From: an uncultured Saprospiraceae bacterium
GTDB lineage: Bacteria > Bacteroidota > Bacteroidia > Chitinophagales > Saprospiraceae
Direction: 5' to 3'
Assembly (NCBI GenBank): GCA_938015805.1
Contig: CALLXF010000051.1
Coordinates: 1-33,510 of the forward strand
DNA length: 33,510 nucleotides
Below are positions 25,647 through 33,510 of the stretch, in pieces. The notes below the pieces were generated by a model. The model was not told where the DNA came from. It saw only the letters and a list, made by a program, of their open reading frames with translations, and ran no database searches. The position numbers were made by a program, and so were the translations under genes. Each line of letters begins with the position of its first letter. The stretch's first letter is position 1.

Positions 25647-26210
25647 ATGGAATTTGTATTAGACTTTAATCTAGAAGAATCCAATTTTGTGGAAGCCTGT
25701 ATCCGGAAGGAACGATGGGCTCAGCAAAAGCTATACGAAATGTTCTACCCAACGGTCATGCCATTATGTATACGCTACTCTAATAACAAAGAGGATGCAC
25801 TCGACATTATGCACGAAGGGTTTATAAAGGTTTTTAAAAATATTGCCAAGTACAAAATCGGTACTTCTCTCAGCTCATGGATAAAAAGAATAATGATCAA
25901 TACCGCAATCGATCACTATCGTAAAATGTCCAGAAGGAGAACGGAAGATTTAGATACAGCCTATTCTGTATCGACTAATGCTCCGAGTGTAGACAGTGAG
26001 ATGACAGTAAAAGAAATTCTTTCTGGTCTTAATCAGCTAACTCCAGCTTATCGCAATGTTTTTAATCTTTATGTCATCGAGGGTTTCTCACACCGAGAAA
26101 TCGCTAATACGATGGGAATAACAGAAAGTACCTCGAGATCTAATCTTGTAAAAGCGAGAAAAAAATTACAAGAAATCTTAATGGCCAAGGGCTTTAGGTA
26201 TGAGCGATAA
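25647..26210 (+). CDS. ECF-type RNA polymerase sigma factor
   Basis: A 187-residue group 4 sigma factor. Region 2 spans about residues 20-95 (KLYEMFYPTVMPLCIRYSNNKEDALDIMHEGFIKVF, then SSWIKRIMINTAIDHYRK). Region 4 lies at about 125-180, with the helix-turn-helix HREIANTMGITESTSRSNLVKARKKL. There is no ECF extension. It directs polymerase to a small regulon after release from its anti-sigma factor. The last 11 bases of the gene overlap the start of the next gene, so the two are translationally coupled, as is usual for sigma/anti-sigma pairs. The upstream gap (25549-25646) has a one-mismatch TAAATTTC box but no sure promoter. Confidence 0.94.
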   Translation: MEFVLDFNLEESNFVEACIRKERWAQQKLYEMFYPTVMPLCIRYSNNKEDALDIMHEGFIKVFKNIAKYKIGTSLSSWIKRIMINTAIDHYRKMSRRRTEDLDTAYSVSTNAPSVDSEMTVKEILSGLNQLTPAYRNVFNLYVIEGFSHREIANTMGITESTSRSNLVKARKKLQEILMAKGFRYER

Positions 26211-27804
26211 CAAATTTGATCAACATATAAAAGATCAGCTAGATGGGTTCCATTTAAACTATGATAAGTCTAGCTGGGATACTTTTAATAGTAGACTAGA
26301 TCAGGAATTCGGGACAGAGACTACAACCACAGAAGATCTTAGTTTTGATAAAAATATTGCAGACAAACTTTCTAATCAAGAGATCCCTTACAACGCCTCG
26401 CACTGGAGTAAACTACTTCGTCGTCTAGAGCTAGAAGATTCTGTAAGAAACAGATTGATCTCACTTACGGTAATGGAAATTACAGCGGTTATACTCATCC
26501 TTATAGCTTTATGGAATTGGAAAGGAGCTGAGTATCTAAACCAACAAAATCAAGATCCTAAAATACCAGTGGCTGCCATAGAATCAGATATTAATCAAAC
26601 TGATTCTGATATTTATCAGTCATCATATCCACCTTTAGATAAAGCGAATCAATCCTATAAGGAAAACGATAAAGACATAAAAAACAATCAACCAAGCTCA
26701 TCAGAAATTGAACCAATAAAAATTAACTCTTTATCGTCAGTATTGGAATCTAAAGATATCTCGAAAGGAATAGAGAAACCCCTACCCTCAAGTACCTACG
26801 CTGTGATCAATGAAAGTTCTCATACATCAGATCATATGATCAGTGATACAAGGTCTGTAGCTCTTAATTATAAGAGCACTCAGAATAACACTTCTGATAG
26901 ATCTGATATTTCTAAAAATTCCAGTTCATTTTATATTGCAGGAGATAATGCCAATGTTTTTAGTCCTGCAGAACGCGTCCAAACAAGTGTACCTTCATTA
27001 AATACGAGACTAGACAAACGAGACATTTTAGAAGCTAGTCCGCAGATCGATAATGATCAGTATGTTTTAAAGGTAGAATCTCCCGAACTATTACAAAGGT
27101 TTGTACTTATCGATATATTAAAACCGAAGAAAAAACTAGAGATATCTATGGCCATTGTAGGTTCTCCTGATGCGTACCTTATCCGATCTCCTGATGATCC
27201 TGTTTATCCCTATCCATCTTATTATACAGATTCCAAAGGTCTAACAGGGGGTGTATTATTCTCTGCAAAGTCAAAATCTGCAGAGATGGAAACTGGAATT
27301 TTATACTCTTCAGTAGAATATGCTCCTCGTCAGATAAACGAAAATTACAGTTCGTTAGGAAAGTACTACAGCACCTCGTTAGAGGATATTCTATTTAATG
27401 TGATTTCTGTCCCATTTAACTTTAAACTTCATTTAAATGTAAATCCTAAAAGAAGTTTTTATATGTCTTTTGGATCATCATTTAACGCTATTATAAATAG
27501 TAATTTTAATATTTCTACTACAGAAATAGCAGATCCACTAAGTCCGGTTGCCGATTCTAATAAAAACGAACCAGAACTAAATAGAAAGCCTCAGATCCCT
27601 GGAGCTTTAGAAGGAGGATCCCTGTTAGAAAATACTTTTATAACAGCAGATCTAGGTATAGGTTATCAGCAAAAAATTTCGGATAGAATAAGTCTTTTTG
27701 TTCAACCTACAATACATACACATTTCTCTGCTGGAATAGGCCCTAACAAGGATAAGCTGCATAAGTTATCTTTATTTGCAGGAGCAAAGTATAACTTAAA
27801 CTAG
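26200..27804 (+). CDS. Putative trans-envelope anti-sigma protein with C-terminal barrel-like domain
   Basis: A 534-residue protein without an N-terminal signal peptide. The first 80 residues contain two copies of a 31-residue motif (6-36 and 49-79), pattern FDxxIxDxL...Y..xSxW....RLxxE with 11 identical positions. One hydrophobic helix follows (about 86-105). A polar Ser/Asn/Asp-rich linker runs to about 310. The end (about 311-534) has short amphipathic strands and turns like Bacteroidota outer-membrane barrels (GGVLFSAKS..., METGILYSSVEYAP, SFYMSFGSSFNAII, FITADLGIGYQQKIS, LSLFAGAKYNLN). The overlap with the sigma gene suggests the N-terminus binds the sigma factor. The topology (cytoplasmic N-terminus, inner-membrane helix, outer-membrane-like C-terminus) is inferred. 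I cannot exclude that the C-terminal domain is periplasmic. Confidence 0.75.
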   Translation: MSDNKFDQHIKDQLDGFHLNYDKSSWDTFNSRLDQEFGTETTTTEDLSFDKNIADKLSNQEIPYNASHWSKLLRRLELEDSVRNRLISLTVMEITAVILILIALWNWKGAEYLNQQNQDPKIPVAAIESDINQTDSDIYQSSYPPLDKANQSYKENDKDIKNNQPSSSEIEPIKINSLSSVLESKDISKGIEKPLPSSTYAVINESSHTSDHMISDTRSVALNYKSTQNNTSDRSDISKNSSSFYIAGDNANVFSPAERVQTSVPSLNTRLDKRDILEASPQIDNDQYVLKVESPELLQRFVLIDILKPKKKLEISMAIVGSPDAYLIRSPDDPVYPYPSYYTDSKGLTGGVLFSAKSKSAEMETGILYSSVEYAPRQINENYSSLGKYYSTSLEDILFNVISVPFNFKLHLNVNPKRSFYMSFGSSFNAIINSNFNISTTEIADPLSPVADSNKNEPELNRKPQIPGALEGGSLLENTFITADLGIGYQQKISDRISLFVQPTIHTHFSAGIGPNKDKLHKLSLFAGAKYNLN

Positions 27805-27877
27805 ATTTAATTTTCTAAATAGCATTACGATTATCAGCTTAGTTTAAGGTACAAGAGATCTAGTGTAAAATTATGAT

Positions 27878-28336
27878 CTAATTAAATTTATTCATCCGAT
27901 CTAGATCTCTCTTAACGTCCTTTTCTTTTATAGATTCTCGCTTATCAAATGCTTTTTTACCCTGTGCGAGCTGGATTACTAATTTTGCAAAACCTCGTTC
28001 GGAGAAAAATAATTTATAGGGAACAAGTGTCAATCCTTTTTCTGTAACCCGTCTTTCTATCTTTTTTAGTTCAGGTTTTCTTAAAAGTAATTTTCTATCG
28101 CGACGTGTCTCATGGTTATTTATATTTCCATGATCATACTCACCGATGTACATACTTTTTACATAAAGCTCATTGTTTACAAAAAGACAATAGGCATCAT
28201 TTAAATTACCATTACCTCCACGTAGAGATTTTACTTCGGTTCCAGTAAGCATTATCCCAGCCTCAAACTCCTGAATAAATGAATATTCAAATTTTGCTTT
28301 TCTATTAACGATTTCTATTTTCTTCTGCTTGCTCAT
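27878..28336 (-). CDS. smpB: SsrA-binding protein SmpB
   Basis: SmpB binds the tRNA-like part of tmRNA and delivers it to stalled ribosomes for trans-translation. The 152-residue protein has the family blocks NRKAKFEYSFIQEFEAGIMLTGTEVKSLR, GNGNLNDAYC, then RRDRKLLLRKPELKKIE, with the basic C-terminal tail (GKKAFDKRESIKEKDVKRDLDR) that enters the mRNA channel. The tmRNA gene is not in this window. It is convergent with the barrel-like protein gene. Confidence 0.97.
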   Translation of the reverse strand: MSKQKKIEIVNRKAKFEYSFIQEFEAGIMLTGTEVKSLRGGNGNLNDAYCLFVNNELYVKSMYIGEYDHGNINNHETRRDRKLLLRKPELKKIERRVTEKGLTLVPYKLFFSERGFAKLVIQLAQGKKAFDKRESIKEKDVKRDLDRMNKFN

Positions 28337-28469
28337 ATAAGGAGAGTAAAATTAAGGAATACTATTCCCTTTTATCTTTATTCACACGCATATATTTTCT
28401 ATTTTAAAAAATAGGTTTTAAACTTTTGGCCTTACATTGGGTCAAAGTAAAAAAGTAAAAATATACTTT

Positions 28470-29246
28470 ATGAGATCATTTATTCTGTTTGTAGTTTTTA
28501 TATCAGTCTCTACATTGGCTTTAAGCCAAAATAACGAGGGAACCATTATTTATGAGGACAAAATTAACGTATGGAAAAATCTTCCTCCAGAAATGGAAAG
28601 CATGAAAAGTAATATACCTGAGTACAGATCTCAATCTGCAACTATGTTATTTACCTCAGAAGAAAGTTTTTATGCTCCTAAGAAAAAAACTGAGGCAGAA
28701 AAAGCAGCTTCCAGAGAAAGAAGAGCTGGAGAAAAAAGAGGCGAACGAAGAAGGCGTAGAGGTATGAGAGGTGGAAAAAGAAACAAAGAAAAAATATATC
28801 GTAATCTCGCAGATAATAATTCTAAATCCTCCAGCCAATTTTTTGGGAAACAGTTTTTAGTAAGTGGTCCTCTTAAAAAATACGACTGGAAGTTATCTGG
28901 AAAACAAAAACAAGTAGGTTCATTTTTATGTCAGGAAGCTATTTACAAAGACAGTACTGATATTATACACGCATGGTTTACTCCTATGATTCCTGTAAAT
29001 TCTGGCCCTTCTACTTATGGTGGCTTACCAGGTATGATACTACACATGGATTTTAACGATGGCAGTAGAACAATCACTGCTACAGATGTCCAGTTAGGAA
29101 AGATCGATCGATCCCTAATAGTAGAGCCGACTGAGGGTAAAAAGATTTCTCATGAAGAATTTGAAATTTTAAAAGAGGAGAAAATGAAAGAAATGAAAGA
29201 GGAGTATGGCGGTGAAGGAAGAAGAGTATTTATGAGAAGAGGTTAA
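28470..29246 (+). CDS. GLPGLI family protein with a polybasic segment
   Basis: The frame opens at a TTG at 28437, but the ATG at 28470 (MRSFILFVVFISVSTLALSQ) starts directly with a signal peptide and is preferred, giving 258 residues. The family motif appears as YGGLPGMIL, preceded by the typical GTIIYEDKI start of the mature protein and the segment IIHAWFTPMIPVNSGPS. Residues 71-108 form an unusual charged insert: 19 of 38 are Lys or Arg (including five consecutive Arg) and six are Glu. The C-terminus is also Lys/Glu/Arg-rich. The gene is eight bases upstream of an outer-membrane barrel gene, a pairing often seen for GLPGLI proteins in Bacteroidota. Their function is not established; a periplasmic or surface partner of the barrel is likely. 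Confidence 0.88.
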   Translation: MRSFILFVVFISVSTLALSQNNEGTIIYEDKINVWKNLPPEMESMKSNIPEYRSQSATMLFTSEESFYAPKKKTEAEKAASRERRAGEKRGERRRRRGMRGGKRNKEKIYRNLADNNSKSSSQFFGKQFLVSGPLKKYDWKLSGKQKQVGSFLCQEAIYKDSTDIIHAWFTPMIPVNSGPSTYGGLPGMILHMDFNDGSRTITATDVQLGKIDRSLIVEPTEGKKISHEEFEILKEEKMKEMKEEYGGEGRRVFMRRG

Positions 29247-29254
29247 AATTATTT

Positions 29255-32017
29255 ATGAAAAAATCACTTATAGTTGCTCTATCATTTTGTTTTAGCCTAC
29301 TTGCCACTGCACAAGAAAACACTAGTATTACAGGAACGGTAAAAGATCAGAGCGACACCACTCTAGCTAGTGCTACCGTGGTTATCTTATCAAAAAAAGA
29401 TTCCTCTATAGTCAGTTTTGCACTCACGAGTAATGACGGAAACTTTAGTATCAAAGAGATAAAAAAAGATAGATACATTATCCAAATAAGCTATCTCGGT
29501 TATGATCAATATTCTAAAGAAATAAGTCCAGAAGGTGATGTTTTAGATATGGGTAAAATTATCCTCTCTCCCACGAGTAATAAACTAGAACAAATAGAAA
29601 TTAAAGGAGAACATGTTCCGCTCATGGTCAAAAAAGATACCATAGAGTATAACGCTGCCGCTTTCCAAACGCAACCCAATGAAGTGGTAGAAGATTTACT
29701 TAGAAAGATGCCGGGAATAGAAGTGGATGAGGATGGGACTATTACGGCTCAAGGAGAAGAAGTAGAACAAGTTCTTGTGGATGGTAAGGAGTTTTTTGGG
29801 AATGATCCTAAGATAGCTACTAAAAATCTTCCTGCTCAAGCTGTAGACAAGATTCAATTTTTTGATAAAAAATCTGATGTTTCCGAATTTACAGGAGTGG
29901 ATGATGGAGAACGAGCAAAGACCATGAATCTCGAACTTAAAGAAGACTATAAAAAAGGATCATTTGGGACGGTAGAAGTAGGTGGAGGAGCTGATGCTCA
30001 AAATAACTTCAGACATCTATCGCGTTTATCACTAAATCGTTTTACGCCTAAAATGAAACTAAGCGTAATAGGAAATATAAACAATATCAATAGACAAGGT
30101 TTTTCTGTAGATCAGTATTTATCGATGATGAATAGTATGGGTGGTTCTAGAAGAGGCAGGAATTCCGGAATAAATATAAGTGGTGATCTTAGTAACGGTT
30201 TTGTAAATACTATCGCTGGTGGTATTAATATGAATTATGATTTTACTGATCAAACTAAACTTAATATTAATTACCTCGTCAGTGACATAAAGAATGATGT
30301 GAGTCAGATTACAAATCGTGAAAATCTACTCTCTTCTGATCTATCCTATATAGAAAGAGACAGTACTTTCCTCAACGAGCGTGGATCCAATCATCAAATA
30401 AAATCTCAGTTAGAGCATGAAATCGATAGTACACAAAAGTTACAATTAGATTTTTCGCTGTCATTCAATACATCTGAATCAGATGCTAAAGCTTTTGGAC
30501 AAATTTATAATACTGAAGGTTTACTCGTAAGTGATATACGTAACATCCAAACCTCAAGAACTGATCTTCCAGTTACAGACTGGTCTGGATCATTTTTATA
30601 TCGTAAACGCTTTAAGAATAGATCGATGGCATTACGAGGTCAGTACGGAATGGGCCTAGAATCCATAGAGGGACAGTTCTCTTCTAATGATTTTATAAAC
30701 AACATAAATTCATTTGATTACTTATATAATTCTGATGATGATAGTAAAAACTACAATGTCAGATTAACCTATATAGAACCTATCGGTATAGGCAAATCTC
30801 TAGAGCTTAATTACCGCAGGCAAAATTATCAAAACAATTTTGCTTATATAGTAGAAGATGCCCTTCTTAGCGATCCTAATCCTATAATAGATCTTAGTAA
30901 TGTCTATGATCGTGATTTTACCTATGATCGAGTCGGTCTAGGATATCACTTTTCTAATGACGTATCTAGTCTTAGTATAGATGCAAATTATCAACTCTCT
31001 CATTTAAACGGAGATGTATATGCGACTATATCTACAGATATTACAGACACGATTAGATACTCTACTTCTGCATTCTTACCTAGTCTTAGATATCGTTACG
31101 AAATAGCACAAGGTCACAATATTAGATTTAACTATTCTACAAGCATAAACGAACCCTCTATAGAACAGCTACAACCTAGAGAGGATATTTCTGACCCTCA
31201 AAATATTTATATCGGGAATGCCAATCTTATTCCGGAATATAGACATCGAGCTCGACTCAACTATATCCTCTGGGATCAATTCTCTTTTAGAAGTTTATTT
31301 GCTTTTCTGACAGCGACCTATACTCGTAATAAAATTACTAATCAAACAATTATTGGTTCGGATTTTAGAAAAACTACTAGTCCTCTAAACGTCGCTGATG
31401 ACCTCACGGCTAGAGCTAGTATTTCCTTTTCTTCCCCTATCCGAACTATCAAAATGAAATATCGGATCAGAACATCACTAACTTATAATAATAATATCGT
31501 TTTTATCAATGGTTTAAAGAATGATGCTAATCGCTACGGCACCGGAGTCACTTTAAGTTTAGAAAATAGAAATAAAGAAAATATAGATTTTGAGATTAGC
31601 ACTAACTATAATTACAGTACAAACAACTACTCTCTCTTTCCGGATAATAACCAACAGTTACTAAATCAGGTTTACAGTTCGCGATTAAATATTACCGCTA
31701 TCAAAAACTGGGTATTTAGAACTTCAGTAAGAGTAAGTATTTTTGATCAACAACAGTTTGACGAGGGACAAACGGTCCCTATATGGAATGCAAGTATTTC
31801 CAGATTATTCTTAAAAAATAATAGTGGTGAATTAAAATTATCTGCTCAGGATCTATTAAATAAAAATGTAGGGATTTCTAGAGCGAGTACATTAAATTAT
31901 ATCGAAAGTGAAGAAATCAATTCTCTAGGAAGATATGTCCTTCTTAGTTTTCTTTATACTCCTCAAAAAATGGGAGATAGTGGAGGTAGAGAAAATAAGA
32001 AAGTAATTAGAATTTAA
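29255..32017 (+). CDS. TonB-dependent-receptor-like outer-membrane barrel with carboxypeptidase-regulatory-like domain
   Basis: A 920-residue outer-membrane protein. Signal peptide 1-19 (ending LLATAQE). A carboxypeptidase-regulatory-like beta domain lies at about 23-110 (TSITGTVKDQSDTTLASATVVI ... SYLGYDQYSKEI). A plug-like domain follows at about 125-210 (NEVVEDLLRKMPGIEV, EEVEQVLVDGKEFFGNDPKIATKNLPAQAVDKIQ), then a long barrel made of alternating strands ending near FLYTP. This is the outer-membrane beta-barrel class related to TonB receptors but lacking an obvious ligand signature. It forms an operon with the GLPGLI gene. The substrate is unknown. Confidence 0.9.
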   Translation: MKKSLIVALSFCFSLLATAQENTSITGTVKDQSDTTLASATVVILSKKDSSIVSFALTSNDGNFSIKEIKKDRYIIQISYLGYDQYSKEISPEGDVLDMGKIILSPTSNKLEQIEIKGEHVPLMVKKDTIEYNAAAFQTQPNEVVEDLLRKMPGIEVDEDGTITAQGEEVEQVLVDGKEFFGNDPKIATKNLPAQAVDKIQFFDKKSDVSEFTGVDDGERAKTMNLELKEDYKKGSFGTVEVGGGADAQNNFRHLSRLSLNRFTPKMKLSVIGNINNINRQGFSVDQYLSMMNSMGGSRRGRNSGINISGDLSNGFVNTIAGGINMNYDFTDQTKLNINYLVSDIKNDVSQITNRENLLSSDLSYIERDSTFLNERGSNHQIKSQLEHEIDSTQKLQLDFSLSFNTSESDAKAFGQIYNTEGLLVSDIRNIQTSRTDLPVTDWSGSFLYRKRFKNRSMALRGQYGMGLESIEGQFSSNDFINNINSFDYLYNSDDDSKNYNVRLTYIEPIGIGKSLELNYRRQNYQNNFAYIVEDALLSDPNPIIDLSNVYDRDFTYDRVGLGYHFSNDVSSLSIDANYQLSHLNGDVYATISTDITDTIRYSTSAFLPSLRYRYEIAQGHNIRFNYSTSINEPSIEQLQPREDISDPQNIYIGNANLIPEYRHRARLNYILWDQFSFRSLFAFLTATYTRNKITNQTIIGSDFRKTTSPLNVADDLTARASISFSSPIRTIKMKYRIRTSLTYNNNIVFINGLKNDANRYGTGVTLSLENRNKENIDFEISTNYNYSTNNYSLFPDNNQQLLNQVYSSRLNITAIKNWVFRTSVRVSIFDQQQFDEGQTVPIWNASISRLFLKNNSGELKLSAQDLLNKNVGISRASTLNYIESEEINSLGRYVLLSFLYTPQKMGDSGGRENKKVIRI

Positions 32018-32118
32018 GGATCGAGATCGTTTTCTATTTACTATAAATCTTAACCCTTTTATAAATCTCTTTGTCAGAACAATAGAATTGATTCAGTATT
32101 TGTCAATTTACTATCTGA

Positions 32119-32283
32119 TTATTCTGGGCACTCACTTCTATTTAAAATAACTAAAGCTCCGATAACACCTGGTATCCAACCACATAGGGTTAGTAAGCAA
32201 ATAATTACAATAGATCCGCATCCTTTATCTAATACTGCTAAGGGTGGAAATAAAATGGATAAAATAACTCTAAATAAACTCAT
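32119..32283 (-). CDS. YqaE/Pmp3 family small membrane protein
   Basis: A 54-residue peptide from the ATG at 32283 (MSLFRVILSILFPPLAVLDKGCG); ten more codons are open upstream but the shorter start matches the family. The two membrane segments, the FPPLAV motif and the GWIPGVIGALVIL end are diagnostic of the UPF0057/Pmp3 proteins, which affect membrane potential and stress tolerance in yeast and plants. The role in bacteria is poorly known. It stands alone, convergent with the barrel gene. The 101-base gap between them shows no clear terminator. Confidence 0.9.
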   Translation of the reverse strand: MSLFRVILSILFPPLAVLDKGCGSIVIICLLTLCGWIPGVIGALVILNRSECPE

Positions 32284-32379
32284 GGTAGATGTTTTGTTAC
32301 GATATAATAACATTAAAACAAGAGACTAGAGTTCAGCATAATCGACTAGTATCGTTAGATACTCGATGAAAGGTGTAAT

Positions 32380-32838
32380 TTACATTTCTTTACTTCGGAC
32401 AAGGTGATATTGTTTTTCTTTGGACCTGCTCTCATTTATAATAACAGTGATCGTATCTGCATGTTTATATTGGTAGGAAATAGATTTAGGGAAGTTGTGA
32501 TTTTTATTTTCGACTATTAATTTATCATAGGTAGATAGAGAAGATTCTTTGAAAAGAATTTCTTTACCATTATTTTGGCCGATTCGTTTTACTTCTAAAT
32601 TCCAGATCCCATTAGAAAGATATAATCTGAGATACTCCGACACACGAGTCGTTTCATTCTCATGTTCATATTCTATACCGTTAAAAGATTGCTTACTGAT
32701 CTGATTCCAGGTTTCAGAATTTGTTTGTTCTTCATTTATCCAATTGCCTTCTAACCAAGAATAGTTATGGTTAATAGTACTTTTTCCATTGGCACAAGCC
32801 AAACAAAAAAAAATCATACAGCACATCAAGTATCTCAT
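32380..32838 (-). CDS. DUF6265-like lipoprotein
   Basis: A 152-residue protein with a lipoprotein signal (MRYLMCCMIFFCLACANG, lipobox CLAC). The mature part fits the DUF6265 pattern as I remember it: SWLEGNWINEEQTNSETWNQ near the N-terminus, an EYLRLYLSNGIWNLEV strand pair, and NHNFPKSISYQY towards the C-terminus. These small lipocalin-like proteins have no established function. It lies downstream of the T9SS-sorted gene on the same strand, with a terminator between the two. Confidence 0.75.
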   Translation of the reverse strand: MRYLMCCMIFFCLACANGKSTINHNYSWLEGNWINEEQTNSETWNQISKQSFNGIEYEHENETTRVSEYLRLYLSNGIWNLEVKRIGQNNGKEILFKESSLSTYDKLIVENKNHNFPKSISYQYKHADTITVIINESRSKEKQYHLVRSKEM

Positions 32839-32846
32839 GGTCTAAA

Positions 32847-32886
32847 ATTAAAAAGGCTCGATAATAAATACATACTACCGAGCCTT
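32847..32886 (-). terminator. Terminator after the T9SS-sorted gene
   Basis: Minus strand: AAGGCTCG (32886-32879) pairs with CGAGCCTT (32860-32853) across an 18-base loop, followed by TTT AATTTT. It ends the transcript of the gene at 32906-33499, just before the start of the DUF6265-like gene. Confidence 0.75.
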
Positions 32887-32905
32887 AAATATTAATAATA
32901 GGTGG

Positions 32906-33499
32906 TTACCAAACGACTATTTTCTTTGATCTAACAAACCCGTTTATGTCAGCAGATACAATATAGGTACCTCTTTGTACAGAACTCGGAAGGGTGATGC
33001 TTTTATGATGCGTAGTAATTTGCTGAGATAAAATTCTTTTACCGATTACATTATAAATATGCACCTGTGTTTCTAAACCATAAGGTAATTCTACATATAT
33101 CCTATCCTGAAAATAGTTAGCTTTAAAATCCATTTCTACAATCTCATCTGCAGAAGAAATGCATACGTTTTGAGTATCTATTATTTCACCATTAGACCAG
33201 CAAACATTAAGAGTAGTAATGTCCCTCATCCTAAAAACAACTTCTCCTGTATGATCGCAGTTAAGCATAATCGTATCGGCATAAGGAACCAACTCTTCCA
33301 TATTTTCTCGATCATATAGAGCTATCTCAAAGACACAGTCGTTATAAGAACCCTCGTCTATAATACTAGGATATATGGCAGCACTTCCATTATTATCTAA
33401 AGAAATATTTATACTCTGATTACATATTACTACATCGCACTGCGAGTACGCATCTAATTGCAGGGTCATTAAGAGTAAAACGAATGAGTACTTTTTCAT
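32906..33499 (-). CDS. Small secreted protein with T9SS C-terminal sorting domain
   Basis: A 197-residue protein with a signal peptide (MKKYSFVLLLMTLQLDAYSQ). Next comes a small module at about 21-105 (CDVVICNQSINISLDNNGSAAIYPSII ... CVFEIALYD ... NCDHTGEVVFRMRD ... CWSNG) containing seven cysteines or so. The C-terminal part (about 120-197, FKANYFQDRIYVELPYGLETQVHIYNVIGKRIL ... RGTYIVSADINGFVRSKKIVVW) is a T9SS sorting domain of type A, so the protein is surface-exported. The first module looks like the ones repeated in much longer surface proteins of Saprospiria-like bacteria, here present once. Function unknown. Confidence 0.85.
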   Translation of the reverse strand: MKKYSFVLLLMTLQLDAYSQCDVVICNQSINISLDNNGSAAIYPSIIDEGSYNDCVFEIALYDRENMEELVPYADTIMLNCDHTGEVVFRMRDITTLNVCWSNGEIIDTQNVCISSADEIVEMDFKANYFQDRIYVELPYGLETQVHIYNVIGKRILSQQITTHHKSITLPSSVQRGTYIVSADINGFVRSKKIVVW

Positions 33500-33510
33500 T
33501 TATGTGTTGG

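Noticed and set aside
1-33510. CRISPR array, insertion sequence, prophage, toxin-antitoxin or defence module
   Set aside because: I found no regularly spaced repeats, transposase, integrase or known defence domain; the region is core chromosome in character.

Overview
The window is a stretch of chromosome from a member of the Bacteroidota. It is AT-rich. It carries two proteins with type IX secretion (T9SS) sorting tails, a GLPGLI protein next to a carboxypeptidase-regulatory-like outer-membrane barrel, a long Bacteroidota-type LspA, a DksA/TraR-like protein with a degenerate zinc finger, and several TAnnTTTG promoter-like boxes. The Cys-x(n)-VSLD/ISLD-type module in the last gene resembles modules I associate with Saprospiria, but that finer placement is a weak inference. 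I see no rRNA, tRNA, CRISPR array, insertion sequence or phage gene. Gene order, composition and coding density look like a vertically inherited core region.

Layout. 1-4.7 kb: cinA (3' end cut by the window edge) and birA on the minus strand, then rsfS-ftsH on the plus strand with a strong terminator. 4.9-8.2 kb: a two-component system (histidine kinase then OmpR-type regulator, minus strand), divergent from an exported acidic PDZ protein. 8.2-11 kb: trhO, divergent from the traR/dksA-like gene and lspA. 11-12 kb: two tandem ArsR-family paralogues. 12-16.7 kb: a compact minus-strand operon glyS, alpha/beta hydrolase, S41 peptidase, tsaB. 16.9-21.7 kb: cell-envelope genes: a DUF4846-like protein, a small lipoprotein, a large T9SS-secreted M14 carboxypeptidase, a GIY-YIG-like protein and another lipoprotein. 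22-25.5 kb: prfC, divergent from a CPA1 antiporter with a TrkA-N domain. 25.6-27.8 kb: an ECF sigma factor overlapping a putative transmembrane anti-sigma protein that ends in an outer-membrane-barrel-like domain. 27.9-33.5 kb: smpB, the GLPGLI/barrel pair, a YqaE/Pmp3 peptide, a DUF6265-like lipoprotein and a T9SS-sorted protein.

Together the genes cover translation and its quality control (glyS, rsfS, prfC, smpB, trhO, tsaB), membrane and envelope proteolysis (ftsH, lspA, S41 and M14 peptidases), and envelope sensing (kinase/regulator, sigma/anti-sigma, ArsR pair). Most of the window is ordinary. The most interesting locus is the sigma factor overlapping a protein that appears to combine a duplicated cytoplasmic motif, one membrane helix, a long linker and a barrel-like domain, which suggests a one-piece trans-envelope sensor. 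All functional names rest on motif recognition by eye; no database search was possible.
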